Below, in pieces: positions 22,166 to 33,339 of a stretch of 64,000 nucleotides of DNA. The stretch spans positions 293,179 through 357,178 of the forward strand of contig JAJOHG010000033.1 in the NCBI GenBank assembly GCA_021029095.1, in the 5' to 3' direction. Under the pieces are notes generated by a model. The model saw only the letters and a list, made by a program, of their open reading frames with translations, was not told the DNA's origin and ran no database searches. The stretch's first letter is position 1; each line of letters opens with the position of its first letter. The stretch is from Phellopilus nigrolimitatus (lineage: Eukaryota > Basidiomycota > Agaricomycetes > Hymenochaetales > Hymenochaetaceae). The translations under genes and the position numbers were made by a program.

Positions 22166-22939
22166 GGTGCTGGTGGTTGTGGTGGTCAGGGGAAGAGAGA
22201 GCTGGAGGACATCCGGGGAATGCGTTGCCGGGCTATGTATATGACGGGCGGCTGCTAAATACAGGCTGTGCATGCACGTTGGCGGGCGTGCCCGTCACTT
22301 GCCCGTCGCCCTCACTGCCTCACCATCACCGCGCGTCTCGACTGGCTGTTTTGCTACTCACTGCTAACAGATCCGTGATGGCTGTTCCAGGCATTCGTCG
22401 TTGTCGTCTTCGACATGAACTTGACAGTCGCCCTTACATGCACGTATCATAAAATCTCGCGCTGTTCAGCAGCAATCGCAGACTGCGCGCAGGTCAGCCC
22501 TCTGACTCACCGTGTTCAGTGCATGAACTGCTGCTTCTTGCAGTGAGAGGACAGTGGAAGTATGCTTATTTTTTTGAGGTACAGGAGGAACGGGCGAGAT
22601 GTCAAATGTGCATCATCTCATCTCTTCCTTAGTCCAACTACTTTCGGATCAATCTGTAAAAACTACACGAACTTGCTATAAAACCGCAAAATGCAGTACT
22701 TGAGAACGGAAGTGTTGGACTAGGGATAGCGAGAAAGGTGTTCAGGCATTTACTATAGAATGAGGAATTATTTGTGATCACGTGTAACCAAGGCGCGCTC
22801 GTTGTCCGCAAAACCCATGCGCGAAAACTATACGAACTTGCTATTAAACAGCAAAATGCAGTAGTTAAGAACGGAAGTGTTGAACTAGGGGATAGCGAGA
22901 AAGCTGTTCAAGAATCAGGATCGAGGGAATCATTTGCCA
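22166..22939. other. UAP1 promoter and repeat-containing spacer
   Basis: The left part is the UAP1 upstream region. The right part contains a diverged direct duplication (22655-22945). No intact gene is supported. Confidence 0.55.
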
Positions 22940-22945
22940 TCAAAT
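22655..22945. repeat. Diverged direct duplication, unit about 120 bp, spacing 165 bp
   Basis: 22655-22777 and 22820-22945 align from AACTAxACGAACTTGCTAT through GCAAAATGCAGTA, AAGTGTT and GATAGCGAGAAAG, at roughly 85 percent identity. The right copy is open in one plus frame, but the left copy is stopped. Source element unknown. Confidence 0.6.
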
Positions 22946-23450
22946 TATTGAGACCGTCCAACAAGTCTCCGAAATGCATGAGACGATGGTGAGTTTTTGA
23001 GATTCAAGACATTCAGTATATACATGCACAGTTGAAGAGCTGTAGAAAACAGGAGATCTGAGGTTGGACATCCTCAAAGACCTGGTTGCCTCCAGTTTGT
23101 CCCAAGCTTCTTCAAAGTTACCACTGCCATTTTTCGAACATAAGCGTGAAGTTCGAAGCACTGGGACACCTATCAGGAAAGCAAACAGCGGTTCATATCT
23201 GACGAAACCTAGGGCGTACGCAAGTTCAAAATAAACCGACGAAGGAACACGCTGTCTGGGAAGCCATAGATTTATCTGCATGTAGTGTAACCTGGGAATT
23301 TCCCAGTGGCAAAAAAGGTCGCTTGCCTTGTCGCCGTATAGTGATTGCGAAGACCAAAGATGAAGATGTGATTCAGAGAAGGGAACTTCAGACCTCCGAA
23401 ACGTAGAGCCAACTGTCACCGCGTCGCACGGATGGATGAAGAGCAGGGGC
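22940..23450 (-). pseudogene. F-box-type gene relic (LRR-like portion)
   Basis: Minus-strand reading gives DLFCHWEIPRLHYMQINLW...GFVRYEPLFAF, which aligns with DFFRDWKMPNLYYLETDL...GFVKYEPLFPL in the relic at 27.1-27.9 kb. The F-box and the C-terminus are absent, and the open frame to the left runs into unrelated GC-rich sequence. Interpreted as a decayed fragment of the lineage-expanded F-box/LRR-like family. The N-terminal part of the open frame (beyond about 23450) is probably chance. Confidence 0.5.
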
Positions 23451-23756
23451 GCCGCGGACGCAGGCGAGTCCAGCCTCAGGGAGTACCAGGCCTCAGCCGT
23501 CGCGCCCAGCGTCCGCATCCGCATCTGCATCGCCCTCCCTTCCCTCCCTTCCCAAAGCATCCCCGGCTAAGCCGACGAATGCCGTACACGGCATGTCGGC
23601 GGCAGGCAGGGTACACACGGGAACGACCGCACCGCCAGGGTCGACATGCGCTTGGGCGCGCGAAAGGGCGACGGCCCGCAGACGCGTATAGCAGTGGCCA
23701 GCCGCGATCCTAGCACTTCTGTCCTGCACAACATCTGGATCACGACCACCCTGACG

Positions 23757-24385
23757 ATGTCCTCGGGCTCCGCAGCGTTCACGCCCTTCTACACGTTCGG
23801 CGGGGCGCCCGCGACGACGGCGGCGTCGTCCGGCGCCCCGAGCGTCGCCTCAACTGGCGGCGCGAGCGCTTCTGGCGGGACCGTTGCGGAACTTGGCGGC
23901 GCGAGTGCGGCGTCCGCGGAGGTGCCGCTGGTCGCTGGGTCACTGCCGGCGCGGTGGTCGTCGTGCTCCTCGTGCTGCTCTCCGTCTTCGCCTACACGCG
24001 CGGCGGCGCAATGCGCAGCCTCACTTCCAGCGAACACGCGCCTCCCTGCGAGTCTGAGCGCAAGGGCGCGGCGGCGAACATCTCTCGGAGAGGCACGAGC
24101 GCCGCGCGGCCGCGCGACCTCGAGAGCGCGAGCTTGTCGCCCAAGTCGCACTACGGTGACCAAGGCGGGCACGGTGAAGACCTGTGGGAGGAGATCTATG
24201 TCCGTGCTCCAGGGGGCGGGCACGCGGACATGGAGAAGGGCGACGGCGAGTGGGTGGAGACCTGGCGGCGGGGGAAGGAGCGGATGGTGGCCAGCATGCG
24301 GCGGGTCCCCGCGCTGCAGTTCGACCCCGCGCTCCCGCTGCCGCCGATCAGCTTAGAGGAGGGCATGCGCAGAAAGCGGCGCTGA
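23757..24385 (+). CDS. Single-pass membrane protein, unknown family (apparent frameshift)
   Basis: Starts MSSGSAAFTPFYTFGG and continues as a Ser/Thr/Ala/Gly-rich, probably extracellular, stretch. The reading then needs a shift near 23925-23945 into the frame RWVTAGAVVVVLLVLLSVFAYTR, a perfect single transmembrane helix with a basic stop-transfer end. A cytosolic tail of about 140 residues follows, ending GMRRKRR at 24385. Basidiomycetes have many such Ser/Thr-rich one-helix proteins; none has a firm function. Restoration needs one added base, or an unrecognised intron. No signal peptide was seen, so topology would depend on the helix. Confidence 0.5.
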
Positions 24386-24446
24386 GCATTGTTTGTAGTA
24401 CTACGTAACGTAATTCGTTGTGCAATTCTTTCGCGCGGCGCGTCCG

Positions 24447-25055
24447 CTACGCGCCGCTGGGGAGGCCGGTGACCTGCAGATCGTAGATAGTGATGCGCCC
24501 GAAGAAATCCGAGCTCTCTTCGAAGACGATCTTCAGCTGTGCGACGGGGCTGGTCTCGGGGAGCTCGAACGTCTGCCTGCGGTTGACGTCCTCGGGGTAG
24601 ATCACCGTCAGGTGCGACATCTTCGCCGTCGCTGGTGACTTGCCCTCGTCCTCGGAGCTTGCGGCAGGGACGACGCTCAGCGCACAGCGCTTGCCGACGA
24701 ACCCGCCTTGGAAGGTGATGTGGACGACTCTGGGGATGACTGGGCGGTCAAATGTGATCTGAATAAACTGCGGAAGACCCTTTTTCCAGCATTGAGACCC
24801 GTAGTTAGACCTCGACGAGCACGGGTTCGACAGACGCACCTGCTGCGACGTCCAGCACGTCTCGGGGCTGCCGTCCGTGAGGTGCTTCTTGCCCGCGGAT
24901 CTGTCCAGCGACGAGCTGACTCTGGCGGAGAAGACAACGATGAGATTGAGTGAACGAAGAAAAGTCGGGATTAGGGATGGGACGTACTTTATGCGCGACG
25001 ATTCGTTGATCAATGGCTTGAGCTCTGCAGTCGTAGATACAGCATCGGTCGGCAT
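24447..25055 (-). CDS. NR2C2AP-like discoidin/galactose-binding-fold protein
   Basis: Three exons (25055-24988, 24921-24840, 24779-24447) give 160 residues in consistent phase. The pattern is that of the nuclear receptor 2C2-associated protein (TRA16) family, a small single-domain beta-sandwich: KHLTDGSPETCWTSQQ near residue 38, QFIQITFDRPVIPRVVHITFQGGFVGK, then VIYPEDVNRRQTFELP, and a closing FEESSDFFGRITIYDLQV. Length fits the family (about 140-160 residues). The animal protein was described as a nuclear receptor partner; the role in fungi is unknown. It is divergently oriented to the F-box gene on its right and convergent with the membrane-protein gene on its left. Confidence 0.85.
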   Translation of the reverse strand: MPTDAVSTTAELKPLINESSRIKYVPSLIPTFLRSLNLIVVFSARVSSSLDRSAGKKHLTDGSPETCWTSQQVRLSNPCSSRSNYGSQCWKKGLPQFIQITFDRPVIPRVVHITFQGGFVGKRCALSVVPAASSEDEGKSPATAKMSHLTVIYPEDVNRRQTFELPETSPVAQLKIVFEESSDFFGRITIYDLQVTGLPSGA

Positions 25056-25310
25056 ATTTGCGCTTTAAATATTAGAACTAAGAACATGCACGAAACCCTC
25101 TTGAGTCTTGACTCTCGGATCACAAACGCGCCGTGTCACGTGTGACGATGTGCCTACTATCACCAAGTGTTCTATGAGCTGAGCCGCCTTCACTTTCATC
25201 TTCGTGTATCCTGTGGCAGCCATTGTGGTTCTCTGAGCAAGCTGGTGCAGGCTTTGAGAACCTCTGAGCATTTTTCTAGTAAGTCAGCTGCATGAATGCT
25301 TCTTTCTACT

Positions 25311-26953
25311 ATGCAGGACCACTCCGAGATAGAGCGCACCTCCTCACATAGACCCTTCGACGCGTTCCCGCCTGAACTCCTCGCGGCATGTTTTCTCGCA
25401 CTCAAAGAAGCACTCACAGAAGACCGCGGCTCTGGAGAGTACAGACTTTACCGTTGGATCAGCGTCACATTGGTCTGTCGGCAATGGCGTGATGTAGCGC
25501 TGTCATCCTCGACTCTGTGGACGGGGGTTTCGACTAGGTATGGCTTGGAAGCCGTCAGAAAACTTCTCCTGCTTTCAAAGGCTGCGCTGCTCAGCGTCCT
25601 TGTTCGCCCGTCTCCCGGGACACCGCGACAGGAAACTGAAAAAGTTCTACGTCTCATCCAGACTCATGCACACCGTATCCAAAGCCTTGTCGTGATCGTC
25701 GGGCGTGAATTGGATCCTTTCACAATAATTGATTTAAGGTCGTACGGTAGACTAAACATGATCTTGGTCAACTCAATGGGTGTACCAGCGTCCATTCGGT
25801 CTCTAGGCGGAATTGCAGAGCCACCCAACCCCTTACCAGTCAAAGATCTAATTCTTGTCGGATGTCATGTGCCGTGGTATCCCTGGATTTTAACGGGCCT
25901 CACTCGATTGGATATCCGCTTTGCACGTTCAAGTGGGATACCCACAGTGAAGGCGGTCTTTGCGATCTTAGGGCATTGCGCCGCGCTCCAATTCCTCACG
26001 CTATCCGGCTTCGTGGACGGTGTCGATCGTGAGGTTGAAACTCTTCCGGTCAAGAAACTGACCCTCCCTCACCTTGCCGTCATAAGCATCAAGAAGATGA
26101 CGGCTCACCAATGCGTGCTTTTTCTCAATTATCTTAGTCTACCTGCAAATGTGACCTGGCTCGTAAATGTTACGGACTATGATCGCGACTCCGACGCAGA
26201 TGCGATGCGCTTGCCTTCTCCCCATCCAAATTCGAGTCCCTTGTAGTCAAAGCCAAGTTGGGAACCGCTGCCCTTCTGGTCGCGGGGAGATGCGTTTCAA
26301 CGCCTATCGATTCAGCGGCGCTAACCAGCGCACTTACTTTCACTAGTGCTGAACGTGCCCCTCTGATTTATCTGGATCTGCTCAAAGCCTTTGACATGGC
26401 TGGTTGGTCGAATATGACTATATTCACTTTTGAATACAACCAAAAGGCATTCTGCACCGTTGACGGCGAAAGCGCGTGGTCCCACCTGCTCTTTCGTCTG
26501 CCGGAGCTGAAGGCCTTGCAAGTAGTATTCACAGACATCGACATCAACGATGCCCTTACTGCAGGGCTTGCACTGCTGAGCGCACTCTCGCCTCCGCGCC
26601 TCGCCCCAGACGACGAGTTTCCCGCCGAAGAAGCAGATGTGGATTGGGACGCGGAGTCTATCTGCAGCGCCGACTCATACAGCGACCTACTCAGCGACGA
26701 GCTTGCCAGACTGCACCGACGGCTGCTTCCCTGCCTTTCGGCGTTCACGCTCAGGGTGGAGCAGATCGAGCGCTGTGGTCCTGGCACACCTTTCTGGCAT
26801 AGATTGATGGATTTCTTAAAGCTCCGCGATCAGCACGGGAGGCGGCTCGAGAAAGTGGACCTGAAGCCGGTGAAGTCTGGGCAGCGTGTCACGGAGCTTG
26901 CGGAGCTCGACGAAGCGAGGAAGTATGTGGACCTTTTTGAATACGGAGTATAG
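25311..26953 (+). CDS. F-box/LRR-like protein, with one-base frameshift
   Basis: Residues near the start read FDAFPPELLAACFLALKEAL, then the family signature YRWISVTLVCRQWRDVALSSSTLWT, typical of the F-box-like proteins greatly expanded in mushrooms, which recruit substrates to SCF ubiquitin ligases. Irregular leucine-rich repeats follow. Near 26205 the frame breaks: DSDADAM is followed by noise and a stop, while the next frame resumes immediately as ALAFSPSKFESLVVK and runs to the expected end RLEKVDLKPVKSG...DLFEYGV. One missing base explains this. ATGCAG at 25311 also resembles a splice acceptor, so a short 5' exon may lie upstream around 25220-25270. Confidence 0.65.
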
Positions 26954-27059
26954 TATGGGGTCTACAATGAAGATACATGTACGAAGCACTGCTATCAGTC
27001 ACTTGTGAAAGCTGCGTGCGAGTATAATGACTGGAATACAAATAACGACATTTAAGCCC

Positions 27060-27900
27060 TTGGATTTATTTTAAGTGATCGCCTTATCGGTGTACCCGAT
27101 GTCCAATAAAATTCGACCTTTTTGTCCGGAAGAAAAGTCATGAACGTCGTCCTGCCCATTCTCGTCCTCCCGACAATTACCAACCGAGTGAAAAATTTCG
27201 CGCCTTGCACCATCTCCGAGCGCACCCTTCAACACTGATGCAAATCTGTGGTCAAAAAGATCGCAATTGTTCAGGGTGTGCTCATAGTCTATTGTCGTCA
27301 GCTCCAGGACGTAGTTCGCCGTCACAATCGACAGAAAGGTGCTAGAGTCCAGGACAGGAGAAAATATGTCGTATAGATGAGGAACGATGAAAGCCGCTCG
27401 TCAGAAAAAACTTTGATAATTGTATCCCATCAGTAATAACATGAGGACATCCATAGCTGAAGAACTGTGTATATCTAACCGAAGAGACCCAAGAGTGGAC
27501 AACATCAAAAATCCATGTGCTTTCAGTCTCGAATTAAAGTCATCGTCGCCTTTCTCCAGCTCCAAGTACAAGGATCGAAATGGTTGGTCACTCTTCAAGG
27601 AAACAGTGGTTCATACTTGACGAAGCCTCTGTCGCATTCGAGTATGAAAGAGGTAAACGATGGATGGAAACGCTGCGAACGCATAGGTCTGTCTCCAAGT
27701 AGTATAAATTGGGCATTTTCCAGTCACGAAAGAAGTCCTTAGCGTTGTCGTACGCGTTGTCGTACAGGCGATATCCCATATGCTATCAGTATGATTAGAA
27801 ATGTGGACATGATTCAGAGAGGACAGGTCAAATTCATGGAAATCAAAACACTTGGTGTAATAGGCAACTAGTTCTTTGCCTGAGAGTTCGCCCCGGGACA
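27060..27900 (-). pseudogene. F-box-type gene relic
   Basis: Broken minus-strand frames carry AKDFFRDWKMPNLYYLETDL (about 27700), GFVKYEPLFPL (about 27610) and FNSRLKAHGFLMLSTLGSLRLD (about 27500). The last resembles the LRR-like body of the local F-box family. Stops and frame changes separate them, and no F-box remains. It is related to the relic at 22.9-23.4 kb. Confidence 0.5.
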
Positions 27901-28413
27901 GAGGAACATGTAGACGACAAGAGACGCGAGAATGTCGCGTGTATGAGTGAACCTCTACAACTTATTTTCAAGCTCCCGCTTGACTCGTTTACGTGTTAGA
28001 AAGTATATCCTGTTTTTATTTTATTTCAGGTAGACGCACTGGACTTCATCATCCAAGCATTATTGCTCTGCGCTCGTCTCTCCTTCGGTCTTTTTCACTT
28101 GCGCCAAGACAGAAAGCAGTTATTAGATAGTGCTCTTGCCAATGTACGAAGGCATTGGAAGCATAGCACGGGTTTCCCAGAACTAGAGTAGGCAAAGGTG
28201 GCATCCGCTAAAACCAAGGCGGATTCCTTACATAAATACCCAAACTGCCTAATTAGTAAAACGCGTTGCGCGTGCATTTCACGTGATCAGCCACACCAAA
28301 CAAACCCACGGTCATTTCAAGGTCTTTACTTGGTCTTTACACAAAGGTACACGCAGGCGAGTCCCGCTTCCAAGAAAATTCATAAATATTCTTACCCTTT
28401 CTCGGCAGAGGAG
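27901..28413. other. Spacer and promoter of the Brh2-like gene
   Basis: AT-richer DNA with no supported gene. The open plus frame entering from 28198 is in phase with the next gene, but its first 70 residues lack conserved features and are taken as leader. Confidence 0.5.
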
Positions 28414-31400
28414 ATGTCTTCGCCAGCGCGGAAACGGATGAGACTGTCGTCGCCGACGTACGACAACCACTTAGATGAACTCGATGATGATTGCCTCCAA
28501 GAGCTCGACCGCATCGAGACGACGCTTTCCCAGCTGGCGGCCAGCTCCAGCTCACAGGGGAAGCCCCAAATGTCCCAAAGACTTGATGAGGATGCAAGGC
28601 AGAGAAGGATGAGAGCAATTATGTCGGGGCTGCAGGAGGAATACACGAACGAGGAGGCGGATGCAGGCGGTAAACGTGCGCGAGAAGAACGACCCGCGGC
28701 TGGTTTCAAATTTGCTGGTGCCCTTTCAACCCAACAGACGCGTGCCAATGTCAAGTACGATCACTATGAGCCGTCATCGTCGCCGGAGGAAGCCCCGCCA
28801 GAGCCGGACTACTCCAAGTGGTTCGAGGTCGCACCGGACTCCAGCACGCCCCTGATCGGTTTCCAGCGTGTTTCAAAAAGCCTGCTTGCGGCCGCTGCTG
28901 GAGATGATGTGGTGGAGCCTTTGGGTTTTGCGTCAGCGAACAAGAGCATTGCTGGGGCGGGATTCGCAAGTGCATCGGCGGCGCCAGGCGCCGTGCTCGA
29001 GCCATCCAAAGCCGCACTTGAACTCGCGGCGAAAAAGCTGAAGGTCTGGTCGGAGGAAGACGAGTCCGTCGAAGAAGTCGCCGACGTAACTCAAACACCT
29101 TCGAAGGCTGGTCCCAGTTTTGTGCGGCCGGTGTTTGCATCTGTCGCTAATACGCCTTCCTTTCGTCCCCCGATCTCTCCAAAGCCCAACAGCGCAAACC
29201 GGTCCGTTTCCTCACCCAGCCTAGACCGACCAATTGCCGATAAAGCGCGCGTGTTCAAGTCCCCGCTCATCGGGCGACCGTCTCCACGCACGGTGTACCC
29301 CCGAGGCAGTGGTGACGCAACTGCCAGCTCGAACCAGAACAGCCCGTCTGTCTCTCGGAGCACACGCCCACACCCACTGTCATCTACGCCTCTCACATGT
29401 TCTCCCGAGCGGCAGGCACGCATAGTTCCGGAAAGCGCGCTGCCTTTCACAACACCCGTACGTGCGACCAATGCGGGTGGGCCTGAAAGCGCGAAGCGCG
29501 CATACAAGGGTGGGTTTGCGACCCCGTTCAAGGCAGGTATGAAGCCCGGAGAGCCAGGGCGTGCTGCTTTGGAGAGGGCCCAGAAGGCGCGGAAAGTTGA
29601 GGAGGCGAAGAGGGCTCAGGTTCAGACTCAGAAGGTGCAAACAAAACAGAACAATTGTGTGTGCCTTGCCACCTTTGAACTCGTGAGGAGGATGCTCATG
29701 CGTATGATAGCTGAACAAATGAATCGCGTGTCGTTGCAAAATTCGGGTCTTGTCCCGCAACGGTATTCTGCTGATGAATTGGAAAGCATGGGCATGTGCG
29801 TAACGTTCAACTTACTCTCTTGGTCTAATCTAATACTTCTATTTCCAGAAACATCACCGAGCTCAGCCAAATCTCTCCGCAGACCGCGCCTTTCTATTTC
29901 TTTTACACGGACGCGAGTCATGCACCCACGCAGACGCAATTCGCGCCGACCTCCTTCGGGCCCGCAGAGGCGCATGCGCACCTCCAGCAGACCGGTCGCG
30001 CGCTCGCCTCCCGCGAGTGGGTCGATAACCATTGGGCACTCGTCCTCTGGAAACTCGCTGCGCTTGCGTGTCTCGAACCGGAGCGCGAGGCGACACATGC
30101 AAGACGCTGGTGCTGGGGATCGGTGCTCGCACAGCTTGAGGCGCGTTACGATAAGGAGATCGGGCGCGGTGCACGACCTGCGCTTAGGCTGATCGCGGCG
30201 CAGGATGCTCCGCCGGGTGCGCCGCTCGTATTGGTCGTCTCGCAGGTGGTCTCTGCGGAGCCGGAGCGCATTGGGTCCAACGGGCGGGTGGTGGAAGAGG
30301 CGAGCGCCGAGCTCGAGGTAAGCGATGGATGGTACCGCCTGCGGGCGGTGTTGGACCCGCCGCTTGTGCGCGCGGTTTTGCGCGGCGTAGTTAAAGTTGG
30401 GTGCAAGATCGCCATCGCGGGTGCGAAGGTACGTCCCCTCTTTTCTGTCATTCTCATTATTTTGCTTCACTTATATGAGTGTTTGTATTGTGATCGCAAA
30501 GCTCGATAACGATAGGAAGGACGCATCCGAAATCCTGCAGGCATACGATTCGTGCGCGTTGCTGCTGGGCGGAAACGGGACACACCTTGCCCCGTGGCAC
30601 GCAAAGCTCGGCTTCCAGCCACAGCCCTTCGTTGCGACTCTGGCAAGCCTCACGCCCGACGGTGGACCGGTGCCACTGATCGATCTGATAGTTGAAAAGG
30701 TTTTTGCCAAGATATTCTTATTACCATTTCGGTTCTGGAGGGGTTGATCTGTGTCTTTGTTTGCTTAAGGTCTATCCGATAGCGTACTTTGAGTACACTA
30801 CTGGCCCCGGCGGGAAGAGGATACAAGATGGTCCGCTCTCGGAGGCGGAGGAGGCGGAGATCAATAACAAGTGGATGGTACGTTACGGACACTTTTCATA
30901 ATTTGACGCTTATTTGTTACCTTTATACTATGCAGAAACGCAGAGACGTGGAAGAAGCGAAAGTACAGGACGAGCTCAACGCGCGATGGGGCCGGTGGGA
31001 GGGCTTCGCAGACCGCCTCGAACGAGCAGTCGCCGGACGGTTCACCCCCGCCGAAGACGGTTCGTGTACCATTCACTGATACTCCCTTCTTTCTTTCCTT
31101 TTCTTTCTTGAAATCAAATACATTTCTGATGAAGTCGGGTTGGATGCATAGAGATGCCGCCGGACCACATCGATGACTTGTTCGACGAGCTAGACGAGCT
31201 GCCGCCGAACGAAATCACCTCGTTCATCCGCGGGCTCGGGCCGGACGAGTGCGCCTGGCTCGCGCGCTTTCTACGGCGTAAATCAGCACGGGATAAGGAG
31301 CTTGCTGTGGATGAGATGGAGCTTGAGATGAAGGTACGCGGGAAGTCTTCTTTTTTCCCCTTTCTCTTTGTTTAGTTTGTTTAGTTTCTCTGACATTTGA

Positions 31401-31798
31401 TGCTATTACACAATTTTCTGTATACAGCATAGATGCGCTCCGCGTGACGTGCGTAACTTTCGCGTCGTGGTAGTGCGCGATGCACGAGTGAGCCGACGGC
31501 CCGCGAACAGGCTTGCACAGCTCACGATCTGGGACGTGCTCGGTTTGTGTGTGTCTGAGGGCGGGAAGGCGGGCGCGATCGAGATCGGACAGCGCTTCCT
31601 CGTGAGTCCTTCCCTCCTTCTCTTCTTTCCTTTACTACCGCACACACCTTGTCTGAAAGTTTTGACTGACCTGGGAATCATATTACAAGATGACGAACTT
31701 GGGCCCGACGCAGCAACGAGCGTGGATGGGCTTGGAGAAGGACGATACAGGTATATCTGGCGTCACGCAGGAACTCGCGGTTCATTCGTCTAAAATGA
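28414..31798 (+). CDS. BRH2: BRCA2/Brh2-like recombination mediator
   Basis: Loads Rad51 on single-stranded DNA during homologous recombination. Eight exons (28414-29795, 29849-30428, 30502-30699, 30770-30877, 30936-31059, 31152-31333, 31428-31601, 31690-31798) give about 951 residues. Residues about 180-210 hold a BRC-like motif (GAGFASASAAPG...SKAALELAAKKL) with an FxxA core. The C-terminal half is the BRCA2 DNA-binding region: helical domain (SREWVDNHWALVLWKLAAL, RRWCWGSVLAQLEARYDKEI), OB1 (SDGWYRLRAVLDPPL, VGCKIAIAGAKL, LGFQPQPF), and later OB folds (DVRNFRVVVVRDARV, FLMTNLGPTQQRAW). In the last exon the expected ending VYLASRRNSRFIRLK followed by stop lies one frame away, so one extra base near 31740-31750 is inferred. 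The upstream part of exon 1 around 29650 may hide an intron. Confidence 0.92.
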
Positions 31799-32228
31799 AG
31801 GTATTGGCGAGCTGCGGAACGGGGGATTTCTATTATAGTGTACTCGGGAAGCTCCCAGGATGGAGGGAAAGAGGCCGGGACGTATGCATCATAGTCATGC
31901 TGTTAAAATCTGTTGTAAACCTACTGTCAATTTCTCAACGCATCAAATTTACGAAGTCCAGCATCGTGTGTAGCTCAAGTGAGGCCTTTGAGCGGACGAA
32001 GGCATTGTTGTAGCACGAAAAACCAACTCTTTTCATGCCTAAGAAAGCCGGTTTGTAGGTCATAACAACCACATAAATAAGCTCAACTTGCATTAGAGTA
32101 TGTCTGTCTAAATCGCCAGCCGCAGTGAACGTGGAAGTCAGGACAGGCGTGCGGGAGTGAGTACAAGGGCGGGGAGGGAGCGGAAAACGAGCGCGATATG
32201 GCTTTTTTGACGCGCCCGAAATCGCAGC
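31799..32228. other. Convergent spacer, Brh2-like (+) / ATP synthase e (-)
   Basis: Two genes converge here. The DNA is AT-rich with no supported gene; the short reading beyond the Brh2 stop depends on ignoring the inferred frameshift. Confidence 0.5.
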
Positions 32229-32822
32229 TCATTGCAAGTCCTTCTCCCACTTTGAGATCAGCTTTTCAAGGTCAAACTTCGGGTCGTCGGGGTTGGTTAT
32301 AACTGACGTGAAAGCATGTCAGTAATGATTGAGTAAATGAATTTGAACCCAAACTGGATACAGCTTCCAATTCGCGGCCAAGCAAGTACAAAAAGACGAG
32401 AGATGAGAAGGTGATAGCTGCTGAAACACAACTTCCAAGCGCGACCACGCTTGAATGTCGGAGCAACAATGCAAAAAGCATGGTATATGTCGCAGCGAAC
32501 CCGGAACAGACATTCTAGAGTCGTGGCAAATGTACTCACTTGAGTCCTTCGGTCCCTCTTGCTGCCTTTTCCACGCCTCCTTTGCCTGCTTGACGAGCGC
32601 CTCACGTTCGTGCAGAGCGTGGTGCGCGCGCTCCTCGTTCTTCGCTTCTGCAACGAGCGGCGATGTGAGATGCCATAGAACACCCCACCGAGCAGTGCGG
32701 AGTAACGCACGACCTATATAAATGGAAAAAAAGACAAGAGCATAGTATGCAAAAAGCCGGATGATTAGTGTATACGGCTTGCTGGAAAGCGAACGAAAAC
32801 GTACGTTCACCGTTGAGGCCAT
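32229..32822 (-). CDS. ATP21: Mitochondrial F1Fo ATP synthase subunit e
   Basis: Inner-membrane subunit of the Fo sector needed for ATP synthase dimers and cristae. Exons 32822-32805, 32713-32540 and 32302-32229 give 88 residues, the usual size. MASTVN is followed by VVRYSALLGGVFYGISHRRSLQ, which contains the GxxxG dimer motif in the single membrane helix. A charged helix (NEERAHHALHEREALVKQAKEAWKRQ) and the conserved end NPDDPKFDLEKLISKWEKDL follow. Between RRSLQ and AKNEER the frame shifts by one base near 32655 (a G appears to be missing in AAGCG). Because both sides are strongly conserved, a sequencing indel is more likely than decay. Confidence 0.92.
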
Positions 32823-33339
32823 GGTTGTCCGAAGAGAAAAGTATGCGACTGCGACCTGAGAAGAGTCCTGAGCTCTTCAGCGACTAAACGCATCATCATC
32901 AGAGAAATTTTATGTTGTCGACGAAGAAATGGCGAGCTCACTGTCGAAACCAGTGCGCTTTGGCGGAGAGGTGACGGTGTTTACAACTTTCTGCTGGCCG
33001 GGCAGCGGACACACTCGGAATGATTGCTTAGTCATTAGATTGATCAGCATCTTTTTTAAACTGGCTGACATCGACCCTAACTTTCACAACAACTGAAACA
33101 AATGACGGGCTCTTTCGCTGAACTCCCTTGTTGAACCAGTTCTACATGGAGATTTTGGAAAACACTGACCGAGAAGGTCGGAAGTAGGCAGTATATGAGC
33201 AATCATCGGAAACCCGCGGCGAGCTCTTTCAACACACTCTAAATTATTCCAAGCTAAGTACTCAGTTCGTGCGCAGAATACTTCTGACATTTCTATAATT
33301 TGCGCGGCATCATGTCATTGGATGACTGTCGTCATCGTT
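32823..33339. other. Upstream region of ATP synthase e, no gene recognised
   Basis: AT-rich, containing the divergent upstream region of the subunit e gene. Nothing further is supported. Confidence 0.5.
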
